This document shows, in pieces, positions 9,631 through 18,371 of a DNA stretch of 64,000 bases (the stretch's first letter is position 1; each line of letters begins with the position of its first letter). The notes beneath the pieces are model-generated. The model was given only the letters and a program-made list of their open reading frames with translations. It did no database searches and was not told the origin of the DNA. This DNA is from CAYZWU01 sp964482235 (lineage in GTDB: Bacteria > Planctomycetota > B15-G4 > CAYZWU01). The DNA lies in NCBI GenBank assembly GCA_964482235.1, contig CAYZWU010000004.1, forward strand, positions 136,649 through 200,648, read 5' to 3'. A program made the position numbers and the translations under genes.

Positions 9631-12192
9631 TCAGCTCGAATGAGGGGGATCATCCTCAGGGATGGCGGGAACAGGAGAATCGAGAACTCTGCGAACAGCC
9701 TTGGTCAGCGTCTCCACGGTGAACGGCTTCTGCAGGAAATTCCTCTCGCTGACCATGACACCGCGCAGCAGGTTGGACTGGCTGGCATAGCCTGACATGT
9801 AAAGCACCCTGATGCCGGGACGATGTTTCAGGATATCCTCGAAAAGCGTGCAGCCGTCCATCTTCGGCATGATGACGTCGCTGAGGAGAAGGTCTAGCTC
9901 ACCCTTGTGCTCCTCGCTGATCCGCCGGGCCTCCAGGGGATCGGACGACGAGATCACCGTGTAGCCGTGCATCTCGAGGATCCTGCCGGCCAGCTTGCGC
10001 ACCAGATCCTCGTCCTCGACCACCAGGATCGTTTCCGTTCCGGACAAGCTACCGATGCTGTCGGAATCCGCGTTGTCGAGGTCGTCGCCGTGCATCATGC
10101 TGGGAAGATAGACCTGAAACGTCGTGCCATTTTCCGGCTCGCTGGATACGGAGATATGCCCCTTGTGCTGCTTCACGATGCCGTAGACGGTGGAGAGCCC
10201 GAGCCCGGTGCCCTTGCCGTCGGCTTTCATCGTGTAGAAAGGCTCGAAGATGCGGGGCAGGATCTTCGGATCCATGCCGATTCCAGTGTCAACGATGGAG
10301 AACATCACATAGGGACCGGGCCGCACATCGGTATGGGACATGACATAATGATCATCGAACTCGACATCGGCCGTTTCCATGGAGAGGCAGCCGCCCGACG
10401 GCATGGCATCCCGGGCGTTCAGGGCGAGATTCATCACGATCTGCTCGATCTGGCTCAGATCGGCCTTCACGGGGGAGACGGAGTCCGCCAGGTTCGTGGT
10501 CAGCTCGATGTCCTCGCCGATCACACGCCTCAGCATCTTCTCCATGTTGCCGATCACCTCGTTCAGGTCGAGAACCCTCTTGGCCAGAACCTGCTTCCGG
10601 CTGAAGGCCAGGAGCTGCCGCGTGAGATCGGCGGCGCGCTTCGCCGCCCGGTGGATCATGACGGCGGAATTGTGCGCCGAATCGTCTTCAGGCAAATTCT
10701 CGGAGAGGAATCCTGAATAGCCGAGGATCGCCGTGAGAAGATTGTTGAAGTCATGAGCCACACCGCCGGCAAGCTGCCCCACGGCTTCCATCTTCTGTGA
10801 CTGCCGGTATTGCTCCTCGAGGTGCTTCCGCCTCGTGATATCCCTCACAACGGCGAGAAGCTGGTCCTTCCCTCCGATGGTGGACCGCTTGAGGTTGATC
10901 TCGGTCCAGAAGATGTGCCCGTCCTTGTCCCTGGCCATCCAGACATAGAGCTGGGGATCTCCCTGGGAGGCCAGCTCGACCTTCTCCCCGGCATCGGAGC
11001 TCGTGTAGGGCTGATCGCCGGAGCTCAGGTCGCCGATGTTGAATTCCCTGGCCTCATCGAGGGAGTAGCCGAACATCTCGCTTGCCTTGGAGTTGAGATC
11101 GCGAATCGCGCCGGTGCTCAGGTCGCAGACGAGGATGGCGTCATTGGCCGAATTGAAGATGGCACGGTAATTCTCTTCCGAGGTTCTCAGGGCATCTTCG
11201 GCTTTCCGGCGGAGAGTGATGTCTTTCTGAAGACGTTCGTTCGCCTGGCGGAGCAGGTTCGTTTTTCGGCCCACCTGCCACCGGAAGAACATGCCGGCTG
11301 CCAGGAGAGAGGCCAGCAGGAAGCTTCCGAAGTAGAGGACCGGGAGAAGCCATCGGGGCCACCTGGCGTACGGCTCGCCGGAAACACCCAGATATTTCTC
11401 CAGGGTGCGGTAATAGGGCGATCCGCTCGTGCGCTTGAGGTTCGTCAGATACCTGTCCAGTGTCTCCTTGAGGAGAGCGGCGTTCTTCGATTTCTTGGAA
11501 AGGGCGATCCGAACGTCCTGCGGATTGAAGATCATGGCCGTGCCGGTGAGATCGTATTTCGCCTCCTTCATCGTGCCGAACAGGCGGTTGACCAGTCCGG
11601 CGTCGGCTCTCCCCTCCTTCACTGCGCGGAAGATATCCTCGTAGCACCCCTTCTCGATGAACGTGCATTCGATGTCGAACTGCTTGGTGAGAGCTCGCAG
11701 ACCATTAATTCCGACGAAGTGCTCGTCGTTCGCAAGAACGGCTATGTTTTTTCCCTTCAGATCGAGAAATGAACAGACCTCCGAAGGATCAACGGCGTAT
11801 ACCTTTGCCCAGTTGGTAATAATTGCCTCTTTTGTGAAGAGGAACTTCTCACCCAGCTCCGTCGAGTAGACGACCGCCACCATGAGGTCGATTTCACCCG
11901 CTTCCAGCCGCTCGTGGCATTCGGTCTCCTCCCCCGCCACGTATTCGGGCTTCCAGCCCGCCTCCTGGAAAATATGGCCGACGATGTCCGCGAAGATGCC
12001 CTCTGGCGTCCCGTCTCCCCTCATGTCGATCAGAGGAGGATTCCTGTAGATCCCGATCCGCACCTTGTCGATATCGGTGCCGGAGTCCTGCCTGATGCCC
12101 GGTTCTCCGGAGGATGGCCGCGGAAGAACAAGGGCGAAGAGCAGAATCCAGCCGACGACGACGAGCTTGGCTAGCTTGGGCAGTAGATGCAT
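9631..12192 (-). CDS. BvgS-like hybrid sensor histidine kinase with receiver domain
   Basis: A membrane sensor of 853 residues. Domain order: signal anchor (8-24), periplasmic solute-binding family 3 domain (about 43-270), transmembrane helix (about 281-303), PAS domain (about 340-455), HisKA with the phospho-acceptor His480 in VAHDFNN, HATPase with NLALNARDAMP, DTGIGMD and GTGLGLS, and a C-terminal receiver whose phospho-acceptor Asp lies in LLSDVIMPKMDG and whose conserved Lys is in QKPFT. The ligand is probably a small polar molecule such as an amino acid or dicarboxylate, inferred from the SBP3 fold. No DNA-binding partner is adjacent, so the output may pass to a distant regulator. An imperfect palindrome lies just upstream. 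Confidence 0.9.
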   Translation of the reverse strand: MHLLPKLAKLVVVGWILLFALVLPRPSSGEPGIRQDSGTDIDKVRIGIYRNPPLIDMRGDGTPEGIFADIVGHIFQEAGWKPEYVAGEETECHERLEAGEIDLMVAVVYSTELGEKFLFTKEAIITNWAKVYAVDPSEVCSFLDLKGKNIAVLANDEHFVGINGLRALTKQFDIECTFIEKGCYEDIFRAVKEGRADAGLVNRLFGTMKEAKYDLTGTAMIFNPQDVRIALSKKSKNAALLKETLDRYLTNLKRTSGSPYYRTLEKYLGVSGEPYARWPRWLLPVLYFGSFLLASLLAAGMFFRWQVGRKTNLLRQANERLQKDITLRRKAEDALRTSEENYRAIFNSANDAILVCDLSTGAIRDLNSKASEMFGYSLDEAREFNIGDLSSGDQPYTSSDAGEKVELASQGDPQLYVWMARDKDGHIFWTEINLKRSTIGGKDQLLAVVRDITRRKHLEEQYRQSQKMEAVGQLAGGVAHDFNNLLTAILGYSGFLSENLPEDDSAHNSAVMIHRAAKRAADLTRQLLAFSRKQVLAKRVLDLNEVIGNMEKMLRRVIGEDIELTTNLADSVSPVKADLSQIEQIVMNLALNARDAMPSGGCLSMETADVEFDDHYVMSHTDVRPGPYVMFSIVDTGIGMDPKILPRIFEPFYTMKADGKGTGLGLSTVYGIVKQHKGHISVSSEPENGTTFQVYLPSMMHGDDLDNADSDSIGSLSGTETILVVEDEDLVRKLAGRILEMHGYTVISSSDPLEARRISEEHKGELDLLLSDVIMPKMDGCTLFEDILKHRPGIRVLYMSGYASQSNLLRGVMVSERNFLQKPFTVETLTKAVRRVLDSPVPAIPEDDPPHSS

Positions 12193-12228
12193 ATCTTCGA
12201 CACCCTTTATCTCACAGGGCTCAGTATC

Positions 12229-12249
12229 GCTAATACCCGAGTATTTAGC
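12229..12249. repeat. Imperfect palindrome upstream of the sensor kinase gene
   Basis: GCTAATAC and GTATTTAGC form arms that match except for one bulged base, about 37-57 bases upstream of the kinase start. The placement suits a regulator site, but no cognate regulator can be named. Confidence 0.3.
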
Positions 12250-12331
12250 AATATCCTGTTGTTCGCCAGCCCAGATTGGGCTTCCTGTTCAGATCTTTGA
12301 AGACCAAAACCGTTTTTTTTTGAAATTCCCC

Positions 12332-12387
12332 TTGCCGGGAATTCGTTAGTAGCTTATTATGCCGGTGTACTAGTTGAGTAGAACACC
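12332..12387 (+). promoter_or_regulatory. Promoter with overlapping GntR/YtrA-type operator
   Basis: TTGCCG and TATTAT are separated by exactly 17 bases (12332-12337 and 12355-12360). The predicted transcription start falls in an inverted repeat at 12364-12387, arms GGTGTACTA and TAGAACACC with one mismatch and a 6-base centre. It directly precedes a YtrA-family repressor gene, which fits autorepression of the whole regulator-exporter operon, as known for YtrA-type regulators. Confidence 0.6.
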
Positions 12388-12411
12388 GTAACTCTAGTAT
12401 AACGAGGAATC

Positions 12412-12816
12412 ATGTTCCTGAAAATCGACCACTCGAGCGGCGTACCCATCTATCGCCAGATCATGGAGCAGATCAAGTACTCGATCGCCAAGGGGGGTCT
12501 CGCACCGGGCGAACGGCTGCCGGCCATCCGGCAGCTCTCCCTGGACCTCAAGGTCAATCCCAACACGATCATCAAGGCCTACTCGGAGCTCGAGCATGAA
12601 CAGGTAATCCTCACGAAGCGAGGCATGGGTACCTTCGTCTCGGACAAGAAGATCGAAATCACGAGGAGCGAAAAAGTGGAAACAGTTACCCTGCTTACCG
12701 AACGCCTGGCCGTTGAAGCGATCCAGCTCGACATGAGCAAGGCGGACCTCCTGCGGATCGTCACCAAGATTCTCACACGGTTCTACAGCGGAGAAGGAAA
12801 AGGAGCAAAGAGATGA
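12412..12816 (+). CDS. GntR-family transcriptional regulator, YtrA subfamily
   Basis: A 134-residue DNA-binding protein. The N-terminal winged helix-turn-helix is canonical (PIYRQIMEQIKYSIAKG, then GERLPAIRQLSLDLKVNPNT and the wing RGMGTFVS). It lacks the large effector domain of FadR or HutC types; the short helical C-terminus (about 85-134) is the dimerisation region typical of YtrA regulators that control ABC exporters. Its stop overlaps the ABC ATPase start by 4 bases (ATGA), so the two are translationally coupled. It probably represses its own operon through the inverted repeat just upstream. Confidence 0.9.
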   Translation: MFLKIDHSSGVPIYRQIMEQIKYSIAKGGLAPGERLPAIRQLSLDLKVNPNTIIKAYSELEHEQVILTKRGMGTFVSDKKIEITRSEKVETVTLLTERLAVEAIQLDMSKADLLRIVTKILTRFYSGEGKGAKR

Positions 12817-13697
12817 GCAGCGATTTTCCCATCGAAACCCGCGGTCTCAGGAAATCATACAGGACGGGAGGCGAGGTACTCTCGGGCCTCGACATGAAGG
12901 TGCCGCGCGGCTCCGTTTTCGGCTTTCTCGGACGCAACGGCGCCGGCAAGTCGACAACGATCCGCATCCTGATGGGGCTGCTCCGGCCCGACCATGGATC
13001 GGTCCGGGTCCTCGGCGATGACCGATTTCCCCTGAGCGTGACCTGCCGGCAGAGGATCGGCTACCTCTCCCAGGATCAGAGGGTCTTCGAGTGGATGAGC
13101 CTCGATCATCTCCTCCGCTTCGTCTCCGACTTCTACCCCACCTGGGACCATGAGTTCGCGTCCCAGCTGACGAGGCGCCTCGATCTGACATCGAGAGTCC
13201 CTCTCGGCCAGCTCTCGCGCGGACAGCAGCAGAAGGTCGGGCTTCTCCTGGCCCTCGTCCACAGACCGGAGCTCCTCGTTCTCGACGAGCCGGCGGCCAG
13301 CCTCGACACCATCGTCCGGCGCGAATTCCTGGAATCGATTCTCGACCTGCTCACCTCGGAAGGGATCACGGTCCTGATCTCGTCGCAGATCCTGACCGAC
13401 GTCGAACGGATCGCCGACTGGATCGGGATCCTCGCCGGGGGGAGGATGATCGTCTCCGCCCCCCTGGACAGCCTCAAGGATACGATCAAGCGCCTCCGGA
13501 TCCGCTTCGACGAGGAGCCGTCGGGAGCCCTCGGGCTTCCCGGCTCGATCAGGGAGGTCCGCAGAGGCAGCGAGGTCCTCGTCACGCTCCGCGACTTTTC
13601 CCAGGAGCGGCTTGCCGAGATTCGCTCGAGCGTCTCGGGTCAGGTGGATGTGCAGGACGTGGATCTGGAAGAGATTTTTATCGAACTGGCAACATAG
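12813..13697 (+). CDS. ABC transporter ATP-binding protein
   Basis: The nucleotide-binding subunit of an ABC-2 type exporter, 294 residues. Walker A is GRNGAGKST (residues 40-48), the Q-loop lies in YLSQDQRVFEW, the signature is LSRGQQQKV, and Walker B with the catalytic Glu is LLVLDEPAASLD, followed by a D-loop. The switch His position reads SSQIL, with Gln in place of the usual His, a variation also common in YtrB/CcmA-like ATPases of these operons. The C-terminal 80 residues are the accessory domain found in drug or peptide exporters. It is coupled to the regulator and followed after 48 bases by the permease. The cargo is unknown; antibiotic or cell-envelope stress roles are known for relatives. 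Confidence 0.9.
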   Translation: MSSDFPIETRGLRKSYRTGGEVLSGLDMKVPRGSVFGFLGRNGAGKSTTIRILMGLLRPDHGSVRVLGDDRFPLSVTCRQRIGYLSQDQRVFEWMSLDHLLRFVSDFYPTWDHEFASQLTRRLDLTSRVPLGQLSRGQQQKVGLLLALVHRPELLVLDEPAASLDTIVRREFLESILDLLTSEGITVLISSQILTDVERIADWIGILAGGRMIVSAPLDSLKDTIKRLRIRFDEEPSGALGLPGSIREVRRGSEVLVTLRDFSQERLAEIRSSVSGQVDVQDVDLEEIFIELAT

Positions 13698-13745
13698 TTT
13701 GAAAGAGCCGCGCGGGCTGCCGCCGGCTCCGCCTCGGGAGGAATC

Positions 13746-14564
13746 ATGTTCAAGACAGTATTCGCCAAGCAATGGCCCGAGATCAGGGACAGGATCTGGA
13801 CATATCCCATTGCGGCCCTCTTCTTCTCCCTCTTCTGGCAGGAGTCGAATTTCGGCTTCCTCGTCGTTGTGGGAACTTTCCTGACTCTGGACATGGCTGT
13901 CCAGACGGCGGGAGACGATGTTCGCTGGGGAACCTTCGAGTTCATCTTCACCCGGGCGATCGACCGCAGGAAGTACATCTCCCTCCGCTTTCTCTTTGGC
14001 CTGCTGCCCCTGGCAGGCCTGGTGGGGATTTACGTTGTTCTGGAATTCGTCGACATCAGGATGATCTTCTGGAACCTGATCTCCGAACCTTTGGAAGACT
14101 TCCCTGTGAGTGAGGCGATCAATGCCGCGCACTACATCCTGATTTCAGCCGCCCTGTTCTTTCTCTTCTCCCTCGTGTTCCTCTTCTGCTCCGCGGCGGC
14201 CAGGGAATCATCCTTTTCCGGGCTCCTCGTCCTCGGACTGATCGTCACGCTTCTCTATGTCGCTGCGGCCTGCGCCCTCACGACCCTGCTCCTCCACGGC
14301 ACCCTGGACCTGGATTCCAATTCAATCGACGAGGTCCCCGTCGTCCTCGTCCTGTCAGCCTTTCTCCTGGTGCCGGCGCTGATCTTCTTGGTGATCACCC
14401 GGGAGCATTACGGCCTCTGCCAGGTTCCCGCCACGGTCCGGGGCGATGAGAGATCGAGCCCCTGGATCAGCTGGGTCGTTCTGGCCCTGGCGATACTGCT
14501 GGTTCTTTTCTTCCTTTACTACATGTTGAGCGCCACACGGTCCGTGGACGTTGCAGGAGGCTAA
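13746..14564 (+). CDS. ABC-2 type transporter permease subunit
   Basis: A 272-residue integral membrane protein with about six hydrophobic helices (around residues 15-33, 35-52, 82-104, 133-155, 159-181, 196-216 and 240-265, some of them re-entrant). It begins MFKTVFAKQWPEIRDRIW, an amphipathic elbow helix typical of ABC-2 permeases. It lies between the ATPase gene and another membrane protein gene in one operon, so it is assigned as the membrane partner of the ATPase. An AGGAATC site precedes the ATG. Confidence 0.75.
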   Translation: MFKTVFAKQWPEIRDRIWTYPIAALFFSLFWQESNFGFLVVVGTFLTLDMAVQTAGDDVRWGTFEFIFTRAIDRRKYISLRFLFGLLPLAGLVGIYVVLEFVDIRMIFWNLISEPLEDFPVSEAINAAHYILISAALFFLFSLVFLFCSAAARESSFSGLLVLGLIVTLLYVAAACALTTLLLHGTLDLDSNSIDEVPVVLVLSAFLLVPALIFLVITREHYGLCQVPATVRGDERSSPWISWVVLALAILLVLFFLYYMLSATRSVDVAGG

Positions 14565-14568
14565 TATC

Positions 14569-15816
14569 ATGGCATGGATCATCTACATCATCGTCACGGC
14601 TGCCGCACTGGTCCACCTTTTCCGGCCATCGGGCCCTCTCGGCCGGAGGGCGGGCGGATTCAGAAGCTGGAGAACCTGGACGGTCGTGGCCGGCATGGCG
14701 CTGATCGCCTTCCCCGGAGCCGTCACTCTCCTCGGTGCCCTCTTCTCCTCCGTTCCGGAGAGCCCCTTCCAGAGAACGGAAAAGGTGCTTGCCCCCAAGG
14801 GAGCACCTGCAGGAATGACCTCTGCCAAGGCCTACCTCGTGCGCCTCTTCGTATCGGACGACGGCAACGAGCCCAATCCCCGCGATTTCGTGCAGGCCGT
14901 CGTCCCCCTCGGCGAGCCCTTTACGACCGAATTGAAGGACGGTACGGATCTCTCCTTCTCCGTCATCCACAGGCACGACGAGGAGTACGCGCCTTACCGT
15001 CTCGCCCTTCGCTGCTCGTTTGCCACGGCCGCCCGCAGCGAGCGGGGCGACGCATCCTTCGACGTGACGGCGCCGATCGAGCTCGAGCCCGGATTCCCGA
15101 CCTATCAGAAGATCGTGCAGAGGGATTATCCCGTCGGCGCGCGGTTCGGCGCCCTGCTGTCCGACCGCTACCGTCCCTCGGTTTTCCGCTTCCTCTGCAC
15201 TCCGCTCCACCGGGAGGATCAGGTCGACTCCTTTCCGGCCGATCAGTGGTGGGAGAACCAGCAGGAGGAGTATCGATCTCTCGTGCTCCAGAAGCCGACG
15301 CACCTCGAGATATCCTTCCCCATGAACAGCGAGGAATTCTCGATCGGGGACGGGGCCGTCGCCGAATCGGGCCTCTTCTTCCTGATCGCCGGCATCGTCC
15401 TCTTTCTCGCGGCCAGTCCGCACGGAATGCGCACCTTCTTTCTCGTTGCCGTCTATCTCGTGGTCTACACGGCTGCGGTGGACAGCCTGGTCCTCACGAT
15501 CCAGAGCGGCCGCCTCCTCGACGGCAGTCCCGAAGCGAAGGCTGCGGCAGCCGTGGAAACGGCCGCATCGCGAATGCACGCCATTTCGGCGGCGGAATAC
15601 CTCATCGAGGCCGCCCGATCGGAGACGGAAAGCCTGTCGCGCTGCTGCGCCCTTTGCTGCCTGAAAAACAGATCGCGCATCCTCGACGCCATCGAGAGGA
15701 GTGATACGGCAAAGAAGGACCTCGCTCTTCTCTCCGACGATCCGGACGACACCGTGTCCCGGACAGCCCGCGAGATCATGACGATTCTCGATGACCGGAG
15801 CAACGGCGGGCAGTGA
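14569..15816 (+). CDS. Membrane protein of the ABC exporter operon, function unknown
   Basis: The start at 14569 was chosen because a perfect GCAGGAGG site ends 8 bases before it and the permease gene stops 4 bases earlier; an in-frame TTG 18 bases upstream lies inside that ribosome site. The protein (415 residues) has two N-terminal membrane helices (about 1-17 and 36-60), a 200-residue beta-rich extracytoplasmic domain, then two more helices (about 268-287 and 292-312) and a C-terminal helical tail of some 90 residues with cysteines (CCALCCLK). I recognise no family. Its operon position suggests an accessory component of the exporter. Confidence 0.65.
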   Translation: MAWIIYIIVTAAALVHLFRPSGPLGRRAGGFRSWRTWTVVAGMALIAFPGAVTLLGALFSSVPESPFQRTEKVLAPKGAPAGMTSAKAYLVRLFVSDDGNEPNPRDFVQAVVPLGEPFTTELKDGTDLSFSVIHRHDEEYAPYRLALRCSFATAARSERGDASFDVTAPIELEPGFPTYQKIVQRDYPVGARFGALLSDRYRPSVFRFLCTPLHREDQVDSFPADQWWENQQEEYRSLVLQKPTHLEISFPMNSEEFSIGDGAVAESGLFFLIAGIVLFLAASPHGMRTFFLVAVYLVVYTAAVDSLVLTIQSGRLLDGSPEAKAAAAVETAASRMHAISAAEYLIEAARSETESLSRCCALCCLKNRSRILDAIERSDTAKKDLALLSDDPDDTVSRTAREIMTILDDRSNGGQ

Positions 15817-15822
15817 CCTCTG

Positions 15823-17160
15823 TCAAGGCTGCATCAGATCCAGGGCTGCGGAGACCATGGCCTTCATCCCTGTCCTGATCGTCGGTCCGGGAAGCGGCTG
15901 GAAGAGAGGCGAGTGGAGGGAGGGCAGCGGGGAGCCCTCTCTCCTGCTCCGCTCCAGGAATGAAGGATCGACGGAACCGAGCCAGAAAAGGCAGGCCGGC
16001 ACCTCGCGATCCTTCAGGGAGTATCGCGAAAAGTCCTCACCCGCCATCACCGGATCCCTCTCCACCACATTCTCCTCCCCGAGGCTCTTCCCCCAGAGTG
16101 CGGCCAGACGGCGCGTCAGTCCGGGGTCGTTCCATGTCGAGGGAGTGGACTCGCTGCCGCTCACCACGATCGCCGGGGCTCGCTCCTCGGGAATGCCGGC
16201 AGCCAGGGCCGTTCCCCTGGCAATGCGCTCTATCGCGGCGAGCACCTTTTTTCTCACCTCCCTGCGGTAGGTGCGAACGGTCAGCTGGAGGTGCACGTCG
16301 TCGGGAATGATGTTGTGCTTGCTTCCTCCGTGGATCGACCCCACTGTCACGACAGCCGGATCGAGGGGCGGAACCTCGCGGCTGACGATCGTCTGCAGCG
16401 CCAGAACGACCTGGGCGGCAACGACGACGGGATCCTTGGTGGTGTGGGGATAAGCCCCGTGCCCCCCGGCGCCGTGAATCGTGATGTCGACGGAGTCGAC
16501 GCCGGCCAGGGCGAATCCGGGACAGCACCCCACCTTGCCCGCCTCGAGTGACGCATCGCAATGCAGTGCGATCGCGAAATCAGGTCTCGGGAAACGGGTG
16601 TAAAGCCCGCCGGCCAGCATAGCCCTCGCCCCGGCGCCGGTCTCTTCGGCAGGCTGACCGATCACCACGAGCGTTCCGCGCCACCTCTCCTTCAGCCGGC
16701 TCAGCAGTGCCGCCGTCCCCAGGAGGGTCGTCATGTGAATGTCGTGCCCGCAGGCGTGCATCACGCAGACCTCCTCCCCCTTCGCGTTCCTCGCCTTCAC
16801 GCTGCTGGCATAGGGCAGGCCCGTCTTCTCCTCCACCGGCAAGGCGTCGAGGTCGGTGCGCAGGAGGACAACCGGCCCGTCGCCGTTTTTCAGCACCCCC
16901 ACGACGCCGAAGCATGTCGTCCCGGGCGAATCGTATCGCCCCACCCTTTCCGTCACCGCGAACCCCCGCGCCCTGAGGCGGGACGCGAAGAAGGCCGCTG
17001 TCTTCTCCTCCTGTCCCGAGAGCTCCGGAGCGGCATGGAGCTCCTCGTAGGTCGCGACCAATGACTCGATCTCCCCGTCGATCAGCCCATCGAGCGAGAT
17101 CTCGGCGCCGGTGGCGAGCGCCGCAGCGAAAAAAACGGATAAAGCGATTCCAGCCAGCAT
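15823..17160 (-). CDS. Secreted M20D-family amidohydrolase (N-acyl amino acid hydrolase type)
   Basis: A zinc-dependent hydrolase of N-acyl or aryl-amide bonds, 445 residues, exported through a signal peptide (MLAGIALSVFFAAALATGA). The M20D signature residues are present: Cys, His and Asp in MHACGHDIHM, the paired Glu in GQPAEETGAG, His in ALHCD, and His in the C-terminal VMAGEDFSRY block with its preceding lid motif GAGGHGAYPHTTKDP in the dimerisation domain. Family substrates include hippurate, N-acetyl amino acids and indole-acetyl conjugates. The periplasmic location is less common for this family. An AGGAGGAT site precedes the ATG. It is convergent with the exporter operon, with only 6 bases between. 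Confidence 0.88.
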   Translation of the reverse strand: MLAGIALSVFFAAALATGAEISLDGLIDGEIESLVATYEELHAAPELSGQEEKTAAFFASRLRARGFAVTERVGRYDSPGTTCFGVVGVLKNGDGPVVLLRTDLDALPVEEKTGLPYASSVKARNAKGEEVCVMHACGHDIHMTTLLGTAALLSRLKERWRGTLVVIGQPAEETGAGARAMLAGGLYTRFPRPDFAIALHCDASLEAGKVGCCPGFALAGVDSVDITIHGAGGHGAYPHTTKDPVVVAAQVVLALQTIVSREVPPLDPAVVTVGSIHGGSKHNIIPDDVHLQLTVRTYRREVRKKVLAAIERIARGTALAAGIPEERAPAIVVSGSESTPSTWNDPGLTRRLAALWGKSLGEENVVERDPVMAGEDFSRYSLKDREVPACLFWLGSVDPSFLERSRREGSPLPSLHSPLFQPLPGPTIRTGMKAMVSAALDLMQP

Positions 17161-17378
17161 CGTTGGATCCTCCTCGGCGAAGCCGGTCCGACGACCGCGA
17201 TTTTCAAAGGAAAAGGTTTTGTGCCAAGCATCTCAGCCGTTACCATGTAGCACACGTGGATGGAAGATGCTTTCATAAACAACAACTGCGTGCCACTATT
17301 GCGAAAACCATGGGCCATGGTCGGGATTGCGCGTTGGCGCAAACAAGAGTACCTGGTCAGTAAGAGGAGGGAGCCAAA

Positions 17379-18251
17379 ATGATCCGAACTGCCATTGCTG
17401 TTTGCCTTCTGCTCGCTTGCACGTCCCCGGCGGCTTTCTGCCAGGCTGATTTCGACGAAACCGTCTGCTTCGGCGACAGCCTGACTCACAACGATATCCT
17501 CTGGCTCGTCTATGGCAATCCGCCCGACCTCTACCAGGCCGATCCGATGGAGGCGGCCTACGACAAGGGAGCCGGTTCCGGCGACAACCTGGGCAGCTAT
17601 GCCATAGCCGGTTCGGAGTCGGACGACGTCCTCATCCAGATCGATCTCTATCTCTTCCTGAACCTGATCTTCCTGCAGCCCGACGCATCCCTCTTCAACT
17701 TCGAGATCGGGGGGAACGACATCCTGAACAACGACGGCCTGCTCGCAGCGAACCCGCCCGGCGTCGATCCCGCAGCCGATGCCGTGATCAACAATCTCCT
17801 CGACAACTTCGAGGCCTCCCTACGGGCGCTCTATGCGTCGAATCCCAGAGCGCAGTTCGTCGTCTGGACGATTCCCGACGTGGTCCTCACTCCCGACCTC
17901 TTCGGCGTCTACTCGCAGACCCAGGAGGAGAACCTCAGGGCCCACGTCGAGAGGGTGAACAGGGCGATCCGCTGGCTGGGCCAGAGATACCCCTTCATCG
18001 TTGTTCTCGATCTGTATGCCGAGCTTCAGGATATGGCGGCCAATCCGCCCGTACTCTTCGGCCATCAACTCGTTGGACCGCCATCCTACGGCGACTACGA
18101 CCACATTTTCGCCGATTACATCCATCCCACGGCGGTGAGCAACGCGATGATCGCCAACGGAATCATCGACGGGATCAACAGCAAGTGGAACGACGATATA
18201 CCGTTCTACACCGACGAGGAACTCGCCGACCTGGCCCACATCCCCCATTGA
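17379..18251 (+). CDS. Secreted SGNH/GDSL-type hydrolase
   Basis: An exported esterase or lipase-like enzyme of 290 residues. After a Sec signal peptide (cleavage near AFC-QA, residues 20-22) the blocks of the GDSL family appear in order: catalytic Ser34 in CFGDSLTHND, oxyanion Gly in the SYAIAGSESDD region, Asn in FEIGGNDIL near 115, and the C-terminal Asp and His in FADYIHPT near 245. A cysteine close to the predicted cleavage site could suggest a lipoprotein, but the lipobox is poor. A strong AGGAGGGAG site precedes the ATG. The gene stands alone and is closed by a hairpin. The substrate is unknown. Confidence 0.85.
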   Translation: MIRTAIAVCLLLACTSPAAFCQADFDETVCFGDSLTHNDILWLVYGNPPDLYQADPMEAAYDKGAGSGDNLGSYAIAGSESDDVLIQIDLYLFLNLIFLQPDASLFNFEIGGNDILNNDGLLAANPPGVDPAADAVINNLLDNFEASLRALYASNPRAQFVVWTIPDVVLTPDLFGVYSQTQEENLRAHVERVNRAIRWLGQRYPFIVVLDLYAELQDMAANPPVLFGHQLVGPPSYGDYDHIFADYIHPTAVSNAMIANGIIDGINSKWNDDIPFYTDEELADLAHIPH

Positions 18252-18303
18252 TCCAGGTGGGATCGGAAATAAGCAGCCGCAGCCTGGTACCCTGGCAGGA
18301 TCC

Positions 18304-18331
18304 CCACGGTGACGCGGAGTCGTCACCGTGG
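18304..18331. terminator. Perfect hairpin, probable terminator between convergent genes
   Basis: An 11-base perfect stem, CCACGGTGACG with CGTCACCGTGG, closes a 6-base loop between the GDSL hydrolase gene and the convergent symporter gene. The U-tract is poor on both strands (CTTGATC on the plus strand). Confidence 0.55.
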
Positions 18332-18371
18332 CTTGATCCCTATGTCTTCAGGAATCAGGGATTCCGGCAGA

